A program made the translations under genes and the position numbers. 64,000 nucleotides of DNA from Nocardioides marmorisolisilvae (lineage in GTDB: Bacteria; Actinomycetota; Actinomycetes; Propionibacteriales; Nocardioidaceae): assembly GCF_031656915.1 (NCBI RefSeq), contig NZ_CP134227.1:558001-622000 (forward strand), read 5' to 3'. This document shows positions 54,642-62,897 of the stretch, one piece after another. The notes under the pieces are model-generated. The model ran no database searches, was not told where the DNA came from, and saw only the letters and a list, made by a program, of their open reading frames with translations. Positions within the stretch are counted from its first letter, which is position 1. Each line of letters starts with the position of its first letter.

Positions 54642-55718
54642 ATGACCACCGCGCTCCCCCACCGGATCCTGGTCCGTTCGGACCGGATCGTTCTCGGCCT
54701 CGCTGCGGCGCTGTGCGTGCTCGCCGGCCTGGCCCATTACGGAGGCTGGAACACCACCGTCGCCTTCGTGGTCAGCGCGGCAGCGGTCGCGGTCCTCGCC
54801 TCGCTGGTCGGCCGTAGCGTCGACCAGCTCGGCGACAGGTTCGGCCCCGGCGCCACCGGGGTGCTGCAGTCGGCGCTGGGGAACCTGCCCGAGCTGTTCA
54901 TCTCGATCTTCGCGCTCAAAGCCGGTCTCGACTCGGTCGTCCGCTCGGCGCTGGTGGGGTCGATCCTCGCCAACCTGCTGCTCGTCCTCGGTCTCGCGTT
55001 CCTCGTGGGCGGACTGCGCAACGGGACCCAGCAGCTCGGCTCGGAGCGGGCCCGGACCCTCAGCGTGCTGATGCTCCTCTCGGTGGTCGCGATGGCTTTC
55101 CCGTCGCTGGCGCATTGGGTGCACAGCCCCGCCCAGGACCACGAGAAGGCGTTCTCGACGATCGTCTCGATCATCCTGATCGCCGTGTTCGTGCTGTCGC
55201 TCCCCTTCTCGCTGCGCCGAGACACGCAGGGAGCCTCGCCGGAGGCGGAGCCGCCACGGTGGCCGATCGCCCTTGCGATCGGCATGCTGGCCGCCTCGGG
55301 TGCGCTCGCCGCCTTCGTCTCGGACTGGTTCGTCGCCGCGCTGCAGCCTGCGATGGAGTCACTGAACATCTCTCAGGCGTTCGCGGGCCTGGTCGTGGTG
55401 GCGATCGCCGGCAATGCGGTCGAGAACGTGGTGGGCGTCCAGCTCGCCGCAAGGGGCAACTCGGAGTACGCCTTCTCCGTGGTGCTCAACTCGCCGCTTC
55501 AGATCTCCCTGGTTCTCGCCCCGGTGCTCGTGTTGATCAGCACCATCTTCGGGCTCGGCTCGCTGACCCTGGTCTTCAGCCCGTTGCTGGTCGCGGCGCT
55601 CCTCGCGGCGGTGATCCTGGCTGCGTTGATCTCGGTGGACGGCGAGTCCACCTGGCTGGAGGGCGCGACCCTGATTGCGCTGTACGTCGTCATCGCGACC
55701 TCCTTCTGGTGGGGCTGA
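54642..55718 (+). CDS. Calcium/proton antiporter, CaCA (Cax/ChaA) family
   Basis: This is a 358-residue membrane protein with about 10-11 helices. Two alpha repeats carry the cation-binding motifs: GVLQSALGNLPELFISIFALKAG (about residues 73-95) and VVAIAGNAVENVVGVQLAARGNSEYA (about 249-274). The paired Gly-Asn-x-x-Glu cores are diagnostic of Ca2+/H+ exchangers. It expels Ca2+ or a similar divalent cation in exchange for protons. It follows bioN by 27 bp on the same strand and converges with the MarR/GbsR gene. Confidence 0.94.
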   Translation: MTTALPHRILVRSDRIVLGLAAALCVLAGLAHYGGWNTTVAFVVSAAAVAVLASLVGRSVDQLGDRFGPGATGVLQSALGNLPELFISIFALKAGLDSVVRSALVGSILANLLLVLGLAFLVGGLRNGTQQLGSERARTLSVLMLLSVVAMAFPSLAHWVHSPAQDHEKAFSTIVSIILIAVFVLSLPFSLRRDTQGASPEAEPPRWPIALAIGMLAASGALAAFVSDWFVAALQPAMESLNISQAFAGLVVVAIAGNAVENVVGVQLAARGNSEYAFSVVLNSPLQISLVLAPVLVLISTIFGLGSLTLVFSPLLVAALLAAVILAALISVDGESTWLEGATLIALYVVIATSFWWG

Positions 55719-55729
55719 GGTCCGCAGAC

Positions 55730-56191
55730 TCAGCGGCGCCGGAGCGTCCGCCAGCGCTCGACCAGCCCCTCCATCTCCTCGGCCATGAACTCGAGGAAGT
55801 CCTTGGTCTCCCCCACCCGGTCCCGACCGCGCTCGGAGAGGCCTTCGCCGTCCAGGGCCCTGGCACACAGTCGCGACAGCGGCCCATACGCTGCGATCTC
55901 GGCCTCGAACACCGGAGTCCACACATCGTCGCCCAGCCCGAATCGGTCCACCCGCTCGCCGCGCACCCTGGTCCGTCGAATCAGGTTGAGCTGACTGAGG
56001 TAGCGCACCGCGCCACTGATCGCCGCCGGGCTCACCTGCAGACGCTCGGCGAGCTCGCGCGCCGTCAAGGACTCCTCAGGCGCCGCCAGCGCCGCGGTGA
56101 AGACGCGTGCCGGCATCCGGGGGAACCCGATCTGGGACAGCGCCAGTGCGAAGTCCTCAACGAACTGGGCGGCGGCATCGGGGGTCGGCAT
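55730..56191 (-). CDS. GbsR/MarR family transcriptional regulator
   Basis: This is a 153-residue winged-helix regulator. The helix-turn-helix SLTARELAERLQVSPAAISGAVRYLSQ spans about residues 40-67, followed by the wing LIRRTRVRGERVDRFGLGDD. The C-terminal helix would form the dimer. The group includes GbsR-like proteins that control small-molecule transport. The target is unknown. The divergent region 56192-56352 is 160 bp long and contains no further gene or clear operator. Confidence 0.9.
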   Translation of the reverse strand: MPTPDAAAQFVEDFALALSQIGFPRMPARVFTAALAAPEESLTARELAERLQVSPAAISGAVRYLSQLNLIRRTRVRGERVDRFGLGDDVWTPVFEAEIAAYGPLSRLCARALDGEGLSERGRDRVGETKDFLEFMAEEMEGLVERWRTLRRR

Positions 56192-56352
56192 GGCGGCAAG
56201 GATACTCGCGGTTCACCCATCTCAGCATTTTCATGTTTCTGTGAACGATGTGTAGGGTGGAGCCTCGCGTCCGCGCCCGAGACGGGGACCCGATGCCGTG
56301 CACCGCGGGGAAGTGCACGGTCTCCGGGGTCCTCTCCCCCAGCGCAGCCCGC

Positions 56353-57267
56353 TCAGGGCACGACGGACAGGAGCGCCTCGACCTGCGGGAGCTGGCGCTG
56401 CAGGGCACGCAGATGCGGCGCCACCGCGGGGTGCCGGAACTTCGCCTCGAGCGGTCCCTCGCCCCGTGCCACCCGCGTCAGCGCCCACTCGGCGCGGGCC
56501 AGCACGGTGTGCACGGCGACAAGCCTGGCCGCGAACGCGACGTCCTCGACATCCACCGGAACGCCCACCTCGGCCAGTGCCGTGCAGTAGCCCTCCAGCA
56601 GCACGTCGAACCCGTCGCGGCACGACAACGCGAAGTAGCCGAGGTCGGCTCCGGCAGGCGCTAGGCCCAGTAGGCCCCAGTCGACGGTGATCACGTCGTC
56701 GCCCTGCCTGGTGAGCAGGTTGGCCGGAACCACGTCGCCGTGTGCCGGCACGACGGGCAGCCCCTCGAACCGGGTGAGCAGTGCCGCGCGCGCGCCCCAG
56801 ACGGTGTCGGTGAGCGCGGCGACCGGCGTACGCCGCAGGGTCGGCCACCCGCCCCGCGCCTCCGCCCGGCCGAACCGCTCGTGCAGCAGCGATCGCACCG
56901 CACTCACCTCGGACGGGACCGTGGTCTCGGCGAACCGACCCAGCGCCCGTGCCACGAACAGGGCCGGCAGTACATCGCGCGGGAACGCCTCGGTCCACAG
57001 GGTGAAGCCGTCGGGGTCCTCCTCGAGCCGCCGTACCGCCGGGGGCACCAGCCCGGTCGAGGCGCGGAGCGCCTGGGCCACCTCCGCCTCGCGGTGCCAG
57101 TACGCCGGCCTGCCGGGATCACTCAGCTCAGGGTCGTCTCCCGGGGCGGGGGCGCGCACCCGCTTGACCACCCAGGTGCGCCCCTCGGCTCGGGTCCGCC
57201 ACACGCCGACCGTGCAGGCGCCGCCACCGCCGGGGATCTGCTCCCAGTCGGGCTCGGGCTGCCACAC
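56353..57267 (-). CDS. Aminoglycoside phosphotransferase family protein (kinase-like)
   Basis: This is a 304-residue protein with the APH/choline-kinase fold. The N-terminal Lys is in WVVKRVRAP (about residue 35), the catalytic loop is VPAHGDVVPANLL (about 173-185) with Asp and Asn in place, and the metal-binding DWGLLGLAPAGADLGY corresponds to the DFG-like segment. It phosphorylates an unknown small molecule; antibiotic resistance is not implied. It follows the acVLRF1 gene by 15 bp and is the last gene of the long minus-strand run that begins with the suf operon. Confidence 0.88.
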   Translation of the reverse strand: MWQPEPDWEQIPGGGGACTVGVWRTRAEGRTWVVKRVRAPAPGDDPELSDPGRPAYWHREAEVAQALRASTGLVPPAVRRLEEDPDGFTLWTEAFPRDVLPALFVARALGRFAETTVPSEVSAVRSLLHERFGRAEARGGWPTLRRTPVAALTDTVWGARAALLTRFEGLPVVPAHGDVVPANLLTRQGDDVITVDWGLLGLAPAGADLGYFALSCRDGFDVLLEGYCTALAEVGVPVDVEDVAFAARLVAVHTVLARAEWALTRVARGEGPLEAKFRHPAVAPHLRALQRQLPQVEALLSVVP

Positions 57268-57282
57268 GACGTCTCCCGCGGC

Positions 57283-57885
57283 TCAGGCGTTGGTCACGCT
57301 CATCCTGACAGAGCGCGCCTCCACCACGGCCTCCTCGAAGACGCCACGGCGCGGCTCGCGGACGTCCGGCATCACGTCGACCACGACCGCGGCCAGTCCA
57401 GCCAGGTCGAGCACCATGTCCAGACCGATCCGATCACCGCCGGTGACCAGCACCGGTACACCGCCGAGCAGTCGCTTCGCGTGCCCGGCCGCGGCCTCGT
57501 AGGCGACCCGGGCCTGGTTGTCCCGACGACGTGCGAAACGCTGCTGGGACTGTCCGCCCGCCTTGGTGCGCCCCTGGACGTGCCGTTGGCCGACCTTGCT
57601 CTCAACCACCCGCTCCGCCGAGATCCGCGCCACCGCGAAACCGCCCTTGCGGACCAGCAGCAACCCCCAGTCCGCTGGCGGTGCGGCCGCCTCGATGAAC
57701 GAGCCGTTGTCCGCCGGGCCGTCGTACTCGCGGCCGAACGGCAACCGGGCCTCGAAGTGCGAGCCGTCCTGGGCGAACCCGACCAGGGCGCCGCCGATGA
57801 CGTTGACGGCGGTCGGCCCGTGGCGGCTGAGGAAGTTGACCGTCCAGCGGTCCAGCCGCGACGGCAGCACGTGGACCTCGGCCAT
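57283..57885 (-). CDS. acVLRF1 family peptidyl-tRNA hydrolase-like protein
   Basis: This is a 200-residue actinobacterial member of the Vms1/VLRF1-eRF1-like group. The central catalytic-type loop GRTKAGGQSQQRFARRRDNQ (about residues 105-124) contains the conserved Gly, the Gln-Ser core and the Arg-rich end. In eukaryotes VLRF1/Vms1 releases nascent peptides from stalled ribosomes. The bacterial members are predicted to act in ribosome quality control or peptidyl-tRNA cleavage. The start is ATG 57885, or GTG 57888. It follows the ASCH gene by 10 bp. Confidence 0.85.
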   Translation of the reverse strand: MAEVHVLPSRLDRWTVNFLSRHGPTAVNVIGGALVGFAQDGSHFEARLPFGREYDGPADNGSFIEAAAPPADWGLLLVRKGGFAVARISAERVVESKVGQRHVQGRTKAGGQSQQRFARRRDNQARVAYEAAAGHAKRLLGGVPVLVTGGDRIGLDMVLDLAGLAAVVVDVMPDVREPRRGVFEEAVVEARSVRMSVTNA

Positions 57886-57895
57886 CACCGTGTCG

Positions 57896-58402
57896 TCACT
57901 CGGCCGCGTAGCGGACCACGAACCGCTCGAGGACGACCGGCATGTCGGCTGTGAAGTCATGGCCGCTGGCGCCGTGGTCGGTGAAGAACCGCTCGTGTGC
58001 CTCGCGCCACTGCGTGAGCGACCGGTCGCCCTCCCCCTCGAGCCGGGCGTGCTCGGCGTCGACCTCGTCGAACGGGCGGACCTCGACGGCGGTCGTCTCC
58101 AGCAGGGCGCGAGGTACGCCGTGCGAGTCGAGCACGATGCTGAGCGCACCCGGCTCGGGCAGCGGCTCGTCCTCGGCCTCGTAGTCCCACAGCGCGCTCG
58201 CGGTCGCTGTCTTCGCGCCGTCGAGCACGAGCGCGAGAAGCTCGTCGGCGTGCGCCGCCGTGGCCCCGAACGACCACGCGGGCGGCGTCACCGACTCCCG
58301 CGCGGACGGCCCGAAGTAGCCGGGCACGGTCTCCAGGTCGCAGTGACGTCGTGCCAGGCGCCAGAAGCTCTCGATCCCCGCTTCCGGACCGGGCTCAGAC
58401 AT
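57896..58402 (-). CDS. ASCH domain-containing protein
   Basis: This is a 168-residue protein with an ASCH (PUA-like beta-barrel) domain over about residues 40-165. The motif GAKTATASALWDYEAEDEPLP near 61-81 is the characteristic K-T-A/T-x-S nucleic-acid or nucleotide-binding segment, followed by PGALSIVLDSHGVPRALLETT. Some ASCH proteins are small ribonucleases or amidohydrolases acting on modified nucleosides, such as YqfB. It overlaps sufT by 8 bp and is followed by an acVLRF1 gene, suggesting an RNA or ribosome role. Confidence 0.87.
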   Translation of the reverse strand: MSEPGPEAGIESFWRLARRHCDLETVPGYFGPSARESVTPPAWSFGATAAHADELLALVLDGAKTATASALWDYEAEDEPLPEPGALSIVLDSHGVPRALLETTAVEVRPFDEVDAEHARLEGEGDRSLTQWREAHERFFTDHGASGHDFTADMPVVLERFVVRYAAE

Positions 58403-58772
58403 TGAAGCCGAGCGCGCGAAGCTGCTCCCGGCCGTCGTCGGTGATCTTGTCCGGGCCCCACGGCGGCATCCAGACCCAGTTGATGGTGACGTCGTTGACC
58501 ATGCCCTCGAGCGCGGAGTTGGTCTGGTCGGTGATCACGTCGGTCAGGGGGCAGGCCGCCGAGGTCAACGTCATGTCCAGTACGACGTCGTTGCCGTGCA
58601 GATGCACGTCGTAGACCAGGCCGAGGTCGACGACGTTGATCCCGAGCTCGGGGTCGACGACGTCCTTCATCGCCTCGGTCACATCGTCGGTGGTCAGGGT
58701 CGCGGTTCCGCCTCCGAGGTCGACCTCGGGCAGGTCGTTGGTCCCCTCGGGGCCTGTCGAAGCGTCAGTCAT
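58395..58772 (-). CDS. sufT: SufT-like metal-sulfur cluster assembly factor (DUF59/MIP18 family)
   Basis: This is a 125-residue DUF59 protein. The family core is VTEAMKDVVDPELGINVVDLGLVYDV (about residues 31-56), followed by TLTSAACPLTDVITDQ with the conserved cysteine, and NWVWMPPWGPDKITDDGREQL at the end. It assists Fe-S cluster maturation of target proteins. It is the last suf gene and overlaps sufU by 4 bp (ATGA). A poly-acidic N-terminal segment of about 28 residues precedes the domain. Confidence 0.92.
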   Translation of the reverse strand: MTDASTGPEGTNDLPEVDLGGGTATLTTDDVTEAMKDVVDPELGINVVDLGLVYDVHLHGNDVVLDMTLTSAACPLTDVITDQTNSALEGMVNDVTINWVWMPPWGPDKITDDGREQLRALGFNV

Positions 58773-59260
58773 GAGTGGTTCTCCTCCTGGAGTGCTTGCG
58801 CGGTCGCGTCCTTCATCGCCATCCACGAGAGCAGAGCGCACTTCACCCGGGCGGGGAACTTCGCCACCCCGGCGAACGCGATGCCGTCCTCGAGGACATC
58901 CTCGTCCGGCACCACCTTGCCCTTGCCCTGCATGAGCTCGAGGAACTCCTCGTGGATGACCATCGCCTCGTCGACGGTCCGGCCGATCACGAGGTCGCTC
59001 ATCACCGAGGCCGCGGCCTGGCTGATCGAGCACCCCTCGGCGTCGTACGAGACGTCCTCGACGATGCGACTCCCGTCGGCCCCGTCCGAGACGTGCACGC
59101 GCAGGGTGATCTCGTCACCGCAGGTCGGGTTGACGTGGTGCACCTCGGCCTCGAACGGGTCCCGCAGGCCCTTGTGCAGCGGATTGCGGTAGTGGTCGAG
59201 GATGATCTCCTGGTACATCGCGTCCAGGTCGCCGGACATCCCTGTGCTCACTGCGTTCAC
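58769..59260 (-). CDS. sufU: Fe-S cluster assembly protein SufU
   Basis: This 163-residue SufU/IscU-like protein accepts sulfur from SufS. The three zinc/catalytic cysteines are C47 (NPTCGDE), C77 (AEGCSIS) and C141 (RVKCALLSW), with an insert of SufU type between the second and third. N-terminal AMYQEIILDHYRNPLHKG is the family opening. It overlaps both neighbours by 4 bp (sufS and sufT), so the three are translationally coupled. Confidence 0.95.
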   Translation of the reverse strand: MNAVSTGMSGDLDAMYQEIILDHYRNPLHKGLRDPFEAEVHHVNPTCGDEITLRVHVSDGADGSRIVEDVSYDAEGCSISQAAASVMSDLVIGRTVDEAMVIHEEFLELMQGKGKVVPDEDVLEDGIAFAGVAKFPARVKCALLSWMAMKDATAQALQEENHS

Positions 59261-60504
59261 ACCACCTTGAAGTACTTCTGGGTGTACCTGATTCCCTCGA
59301 TCAGCGCATCGATCTCGGCAGGCGTGGTGTAGAGGTACGACGACGCCCGCGTCGAACTCTGCACGCCGTAGCGTGCGTGCGCCGGCTTGGCGCAGTGGTG
59401 GCCGGCCCGCACGGCGATGCCGCGCGAGTCGAGCAACTGGGCGACGTCGTGCGGGTGCACGCCTGCGACCTCGAAGGAGACCGCGCCGCCGCGCAGGGAG
59501 ACGTCCCGGGGCCCGAGGACCGTCACCCCGGACACCGAGGCCAGTCCTTCGAGCAGGTGGGCGGTGACCGCCTGCTCATGGGCGTGGATCGCCTCAAGCC
59601 CGAGATGGCCGAGATAGTCAACGGCGGCACCCAGACCGACCGCCTCCACGATCGGGGGTGTGCCGGCCTCGAACTTGTGCGGCGCCTTCGCGTAGGTCGA
59701 ACGCTCCATCGTGACCGTCTCGATCATCTCGCCGCCACCGAGGAACGGCGGCAGCTCGTCGAGAAGGTCCGCGCGGCCCCAGAGGACCCCGATGCCGGTC
59801 GGCCCGGTCACCTTGTGGCCGGTGAACGCGAGGAAGTCGGGGCGTTCCTCGACCGGCATCGCAGCGAGGTCGATCGGCAGCTGTGGGGCGGCCTGCGAGG
59901 CGTCCACCACGACCACGGCACCGGCCTGGTGAGCGCGCGCGGCCAGCTCCGCGACGGGGTTGACCGTGCCCAGCATGTTCGAGACCCAGGTGAACGCCAC
60001 CACCTTGGTGTGCTCGTCGACCAGCCGGTCGATCGCGGACAGGTCGAGCTGTCCGTCGTCGGTCAGCCCGAACCAGCGCAGCTCGGCGCCAGACCGCTCG
60101 CAGGCGAGCTGCCAGGGCACGATGTTCGAGTGGTGCTCCATCTCGGTGATGACGACGTTGTCGCCCGCGGCCAGCGGCATCACCCGGGCCACCAGGTTCA
60201 ACGCCTCGGAGGCGTTCTTGGTGAAGATCACCTCGTCGCGAGAGGGTGCTCCCAGGAACGCAGCGACCTTGTCCCGAGCGGACTCGAACGCCTCCGACGA
60301 CTCCGCGCCGAGCTGGTGCATCGCACGCGCGACGTTGGCGTTGTGCCTCTCGAGGTGGTCGACCATGGCGTCGATCACCACCTGCGGCTTCTGCGAGGTG
60401 TTCGCCGAGTCGAGATAGACCAGCGGCATCCCGTCGGCGAGCACGCGCTCGAGGATCGGGAAGTCCTTGCGGACCACCTCGAGCTCCGGCAGCAGCCCGT
60501 CCAT
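59257..60504 (-). CDS. sufS: Cysteine desulfurase SufS
   Basis: This is a 415-residue group II PLP enzyme that takes sulfur from cysteine for the SUF system. The PLP lysine is in FTGHKVTGPTGIG (about residue 231), DASQAAPQ is near 201, and the persulfide-forming cysteine is in RAGHHCAKPAH (about 370). EMEHHSNIVPWQ and SSTRASSYLYTT are further class II markers. It overlaps sufC by 1 nt and sufU by 4 nt. Full length. Confidence 0.96.
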   Translation of the reverse strand: MDGLLPELEVVRKDFPILERVLADGMPLVYLDSANTSQKPQVVIDAMVDHLERHNANVARAMHQLGAESSEAFESARDKVAAFLGAPSRDEVIFTKNASEALNLVARVMPLAAGDNVVITEMEHHSNIVPWQLACERSGAELRWFGLTDDGQLDLSAIDRLVDEHTKVVAFTWVSNMLGTVNPVAELAARAHQAGAVVVVDASQAAPQLPIDLAAMPVEERPDFLAFTGHKVTGPTGIGVLWGRADLLDELPPFLGGGEMIETVTMERSTYAKAPHKFEAGTPPIVEAVGLGAAVDYLGHLGLEAIHAHEQAVTAHLLEGLASVSGVTVLGPRDVSLRGGAVSFEVAGVHPHDVAQLLDSRGIAVRAGHHCAKPAHARYGVQSSTRASSYLYTTPAEIDALIEGIRYTQKYFKVV

Positions 60505-61280
60505 CAGACCGCCGCGGCCTTCACGTACTTGTCGTAGCCCTCGGCCTCCAGCTGGTCGGCGAGCTCGGGTCCACCCTGCTCGGCGATCCGCCCGGCGACG
60601 AACACGTGCACGAAGTCCGGCTTGATGTAGCGCAGGATCCTCGTGTAGTGGGTGATCAGCAGGACGCCCTTGTCGCTGTCCTCCTTGAACCGGTTCACGC
60701 CCTCGGAGACGATCTTGAGCGCGTCGATGTCGAGGCCGGAGTCGGTCTCGTCGAGGATCGCGACCTTGGGGTCCAGGAGCTCGAGCTGGGCGATCTCGTG
60801 GCGCTTCTTCTCGCCACCGGAGAAGCCCTCGTTGACCGAGCGCTGCGCGAAGGTCGGGTCGAGGTCGAGCTTCTCCAGCGCCCCGTTGACGTCCTTGACC
60901 CAGGTGCGGAGCTTGGGCGCCTCGCCGTCGATGGCGGTCTTCGCGGTGCGCAGGAAGTTGGCTACCGACACGCCGGGCACCTCGACGGGGTACTGCATCG
61001 CGAGGAACAGCCCGGCGCGTGCCCTCTCGTCGACCGACATGGCCAGGACGTCGGCACCATCGAGGGTGACCGTGCCGGAGGTGACGGTGTACTTCGGGTG
61101 GCCGGCGATCGAGTAGGCCAGTGTGGACTTGCCGGAGCCGTTGGGTCCCATGATCGCGTGCGTCTCGCCGTCCTTGATGGTCAGCGTGACGCCCTTGAGG
61201 ATCTCCTTGTGACCGCTGCCGTCCTGGGCGTTGTCAGCGACGACCGACACGTGCAGGTCGTTGATCTCGAGCGTGCTCAT
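60504..61280 (-). CDS. sufC: Fe-S cluster assembly ATPase SufC
   Basis: This is a 258-residue ABC-type ATPase of the SufBCD scaffold. Walker A is MGPNGSGKSTL (about residues 44-54), and FSGGEKKRHEIAQLELLDPK holds the signature near 149, with Walker B VAILDETDSGLDIDA and the H-loop LLITHYTRIL. The ATG is preceded by GAGAG. A 32-bp gap separates it from the Rieske gene upstream, and its stop shares a base with the sufS start. Confidence 0.96.
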   Translation of the reverse strand: MSTLEINDLHVSVVADNAQDGSGHKEILKGVTLTIKDGETHAIMGPNGSGKSTLAYSIAGHPKYTVTSGTVTLDGADVLAMSVDERARAGLFLAMQYPVEVPGVSVANFLRTAKTAIDGEAPKLRTWVKDVNGALEKLDLDPTFAQRSVNEGFSGGEKKRHEIAQLELLDPKVAILDETDSGLDIDALKIVSEGVNRFKEDSDKGVLLITHYTRILRYIKPDFVHVFVAGRIAEQGGPELADQLEAEGYDKYVKAAAV

Positions 61281-61312
61281 CTCTCTCCTTCTGGAAAAGC
61301 TTCTGTTGGGCG

Positions 61313-61648
61313 TCAGCTGGGTCGGACGCCGTTGAGGGTGGAATCGGTGTCGACGTACACATCGCCATCACGTACGTCCACCGGGAAGGTGGACACCGGC
61401 TCGGTGGCCGGCAGCCCGGTGGGCTTGCCGGTGCGCAGGTCGAAGCGGGATCCGTGCAGGAAACACTCGATCTCGCACCCGGCCACCTCGCCCTCGCTGA
61501 GCGCCACCGCCTGGTGGGAGCACAGGTCCTGGAGGGCGTAGAAGTCGTCGCCGTCGCGGCACACGACAAGGTCGTATCGCCCGAGGGTGACGGCCGTGCC
61601 TTCGTCGGCGGCGACGTCGCTCACGGCACAGGCACGTTCGAACGCCAT
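61313..61648 (-). CDS. Rieske 2Fe-2S ferredoxin (non-heme iron oxygenase ferredoxin type) in the suf operon
   Basis: This is a 111-residue Rieske protein. Cluster ligands are C43 and H45 (CSHQ) and C62 and H65 (CFLHGS), with normal spacing. No membrane helix is present, so it is a soluble electron carrier of the BphF/NdoA type. Actinobacterial suf operons commonly carry this gene between sufD and sufC; its role there is not established, and reductant supply for assembly is plausible. Its ATG shares one base with the sufD stop. Confidence 0.93.
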   Translation of the reverse strand: MAFERACAVSDVAADEGTAVTLGRYDLVVCRDGDDFYALQDLCSHQAVALSEGEVAGCEIECFLHGSRFDLRTGKPTGLPATEPVSTFPVDVRDGDVYVDTDSTLNGVRPS

Positions 61649-62829
61649 CACACCTCCTTGAGGACGTTCTTGGCGAGCTCGGCCTCCACCGTGGCGACCA
61701 GCCGCTCCTCGATCGCAGGGACGTCGATCCGGCGGATCAGGTCGTTGAAGAACCCGTGCACGACCAGGCGTCGCGCCTCGGCCTCGGAGACGCCGCGCGA
61801 ACGCAGGTAGAACAGCTGCTCGTCGTCGAACCGGCCGGTCGCCGAGGCGTGCCCGGCGCCCTTGATCTCGCCGGTCTCGATCTCCAGGTTGGGCACGGAG
61901 TCGGCCTGGCAGCCGTCGGTGAGGACGAGGTTGCGGTTCTCCTCGTAGGTCTCGATGCCCTCGGCAACCTTGCGGATCAGCACGTTGCCGATCCACACGG
62001 TGTGGGCACCCTCGCCCTGCAGCGCACCCTTGTAGACGACCTTGCTCTTGGTGTTCGGCGCGGTGTGGTCCACGAAGAGGCGGTGCTCGATGTGCTGGCC
62101 CTCGTCGGCGAAGTAGAGGCCGAGCATCTCAACCGAGCCACCGGGGCCGGCGTACTCGGCAGTGGTGTCGTGGCGCAACAGGTCGCCGCCGAAGCTCACG
62201 TCGACGTGGCGGAAGGTGGCGTCGCGACCCACGCTCGCGTGGCGGTAGCCCACGTGCACGGCGTCGTCGGCCCAGTCGTCGATGTTGACCACGGTCAGCT
62301 GGGCGCCGTCGCCGACGACCATCTCGACGTTGTCGGCCAGCGTCGCCGAACCCTCGAACCGGAACACCACGGTCGCCTTGCTGTGCGCCTTCGCGTCGAT
62401 CACGACGTGCACGGCGCCTGCACCGTCGACGTCGACGCCGACCACGGTCACGAAGACCGGCGCGCTCGGCGCGGTCTCAGCGGGGATCACCACCGACAGG
62501 GTCTCGGTCGCGGCCGCCAGGGCACGGGCGGAGATCCGGTCCACCGGGACCAGTCCGCTGACGCCCTTGAGGCCGCCATCCTCGACGTGCTCGACCTCGA
62601 CCCCGGCCGGAGCCTCGACCCGGGTCTGCGAGCCGGCTCCGGACATCGGGATGTCCTGGTGGAGACCACGCAGCCGCTTGAGCGGGGTGAACCGCCAGAC
62701 CTCCTCGCGCCCCGTCGGGACCGGGTGGTCGGAGACCTCGAAGGAGCCGGTCGGGTGCAGGTGCGACTCGACATGCTCCATCTCGAGCGCGTCGCGAACG
62801 CTCGCAGCATTCTCAGCAGTGACAGTCAT
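61648..62829 (-). CDS. sufD: Fe-S cluster assembly protein SufD
   Basis: This is a 393-residue SufB/SufD-type scaffold protein built on a right-handed beta-helix. Characteristic segments are VGYRHASVGRDATFRHVDVSF, SVEMLGLYFADEGQHIEHR and NLVLTDGCQADSVPNLEIETGEIKGAGHASATG in part (CQADSVPNLEI with the conserved Cys, then HASATG), ending LVATVEAEL. It forms the SufBC2D complex. The sufB stop is 68 bp upstream. Confidence 0.95.
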   Translation of the reverse strand: MTVTAENAASVRDALEMEHVESHLHPTGSFEVSDHPVPTGREEVWRFTPLKRLRGLHQDIPMSGAGSQTRVEAPAGVEVEHVEDGGLKGVSGLVPVDRISARALAAATETLSVVIPAETAPSAPVFVTVVGVDVDGAGAVHVVIDAKAHSKATVVFRFEGSATLADNVEMVVGDGAQLTVVNIDDWADDAVHVGYRHASVGRDATFRHVDVSFGGDLLRHDTTAEYAGPGGSVEMLGLYFADEGQHIEHRLFVDHTAPNTKSKVVYKGALQGEGAHTVWIGNVLIRKVAEGIETYEENRNLVLTDGCQADSVPNLEIETGEIKGAGHASATGRFDDEQLFYLRSRGVSEAEARRLVVHGFFNDLIRRIDVPAIEERLVATVEAELAKNVLKEV

Positions 62830-62897
62830 CGTTGCTTTCTCGGTTGGACGGGACGACGGGCCTGCGGGCGGACCCCGGTTTCCGGTGCTGGTCGGTG

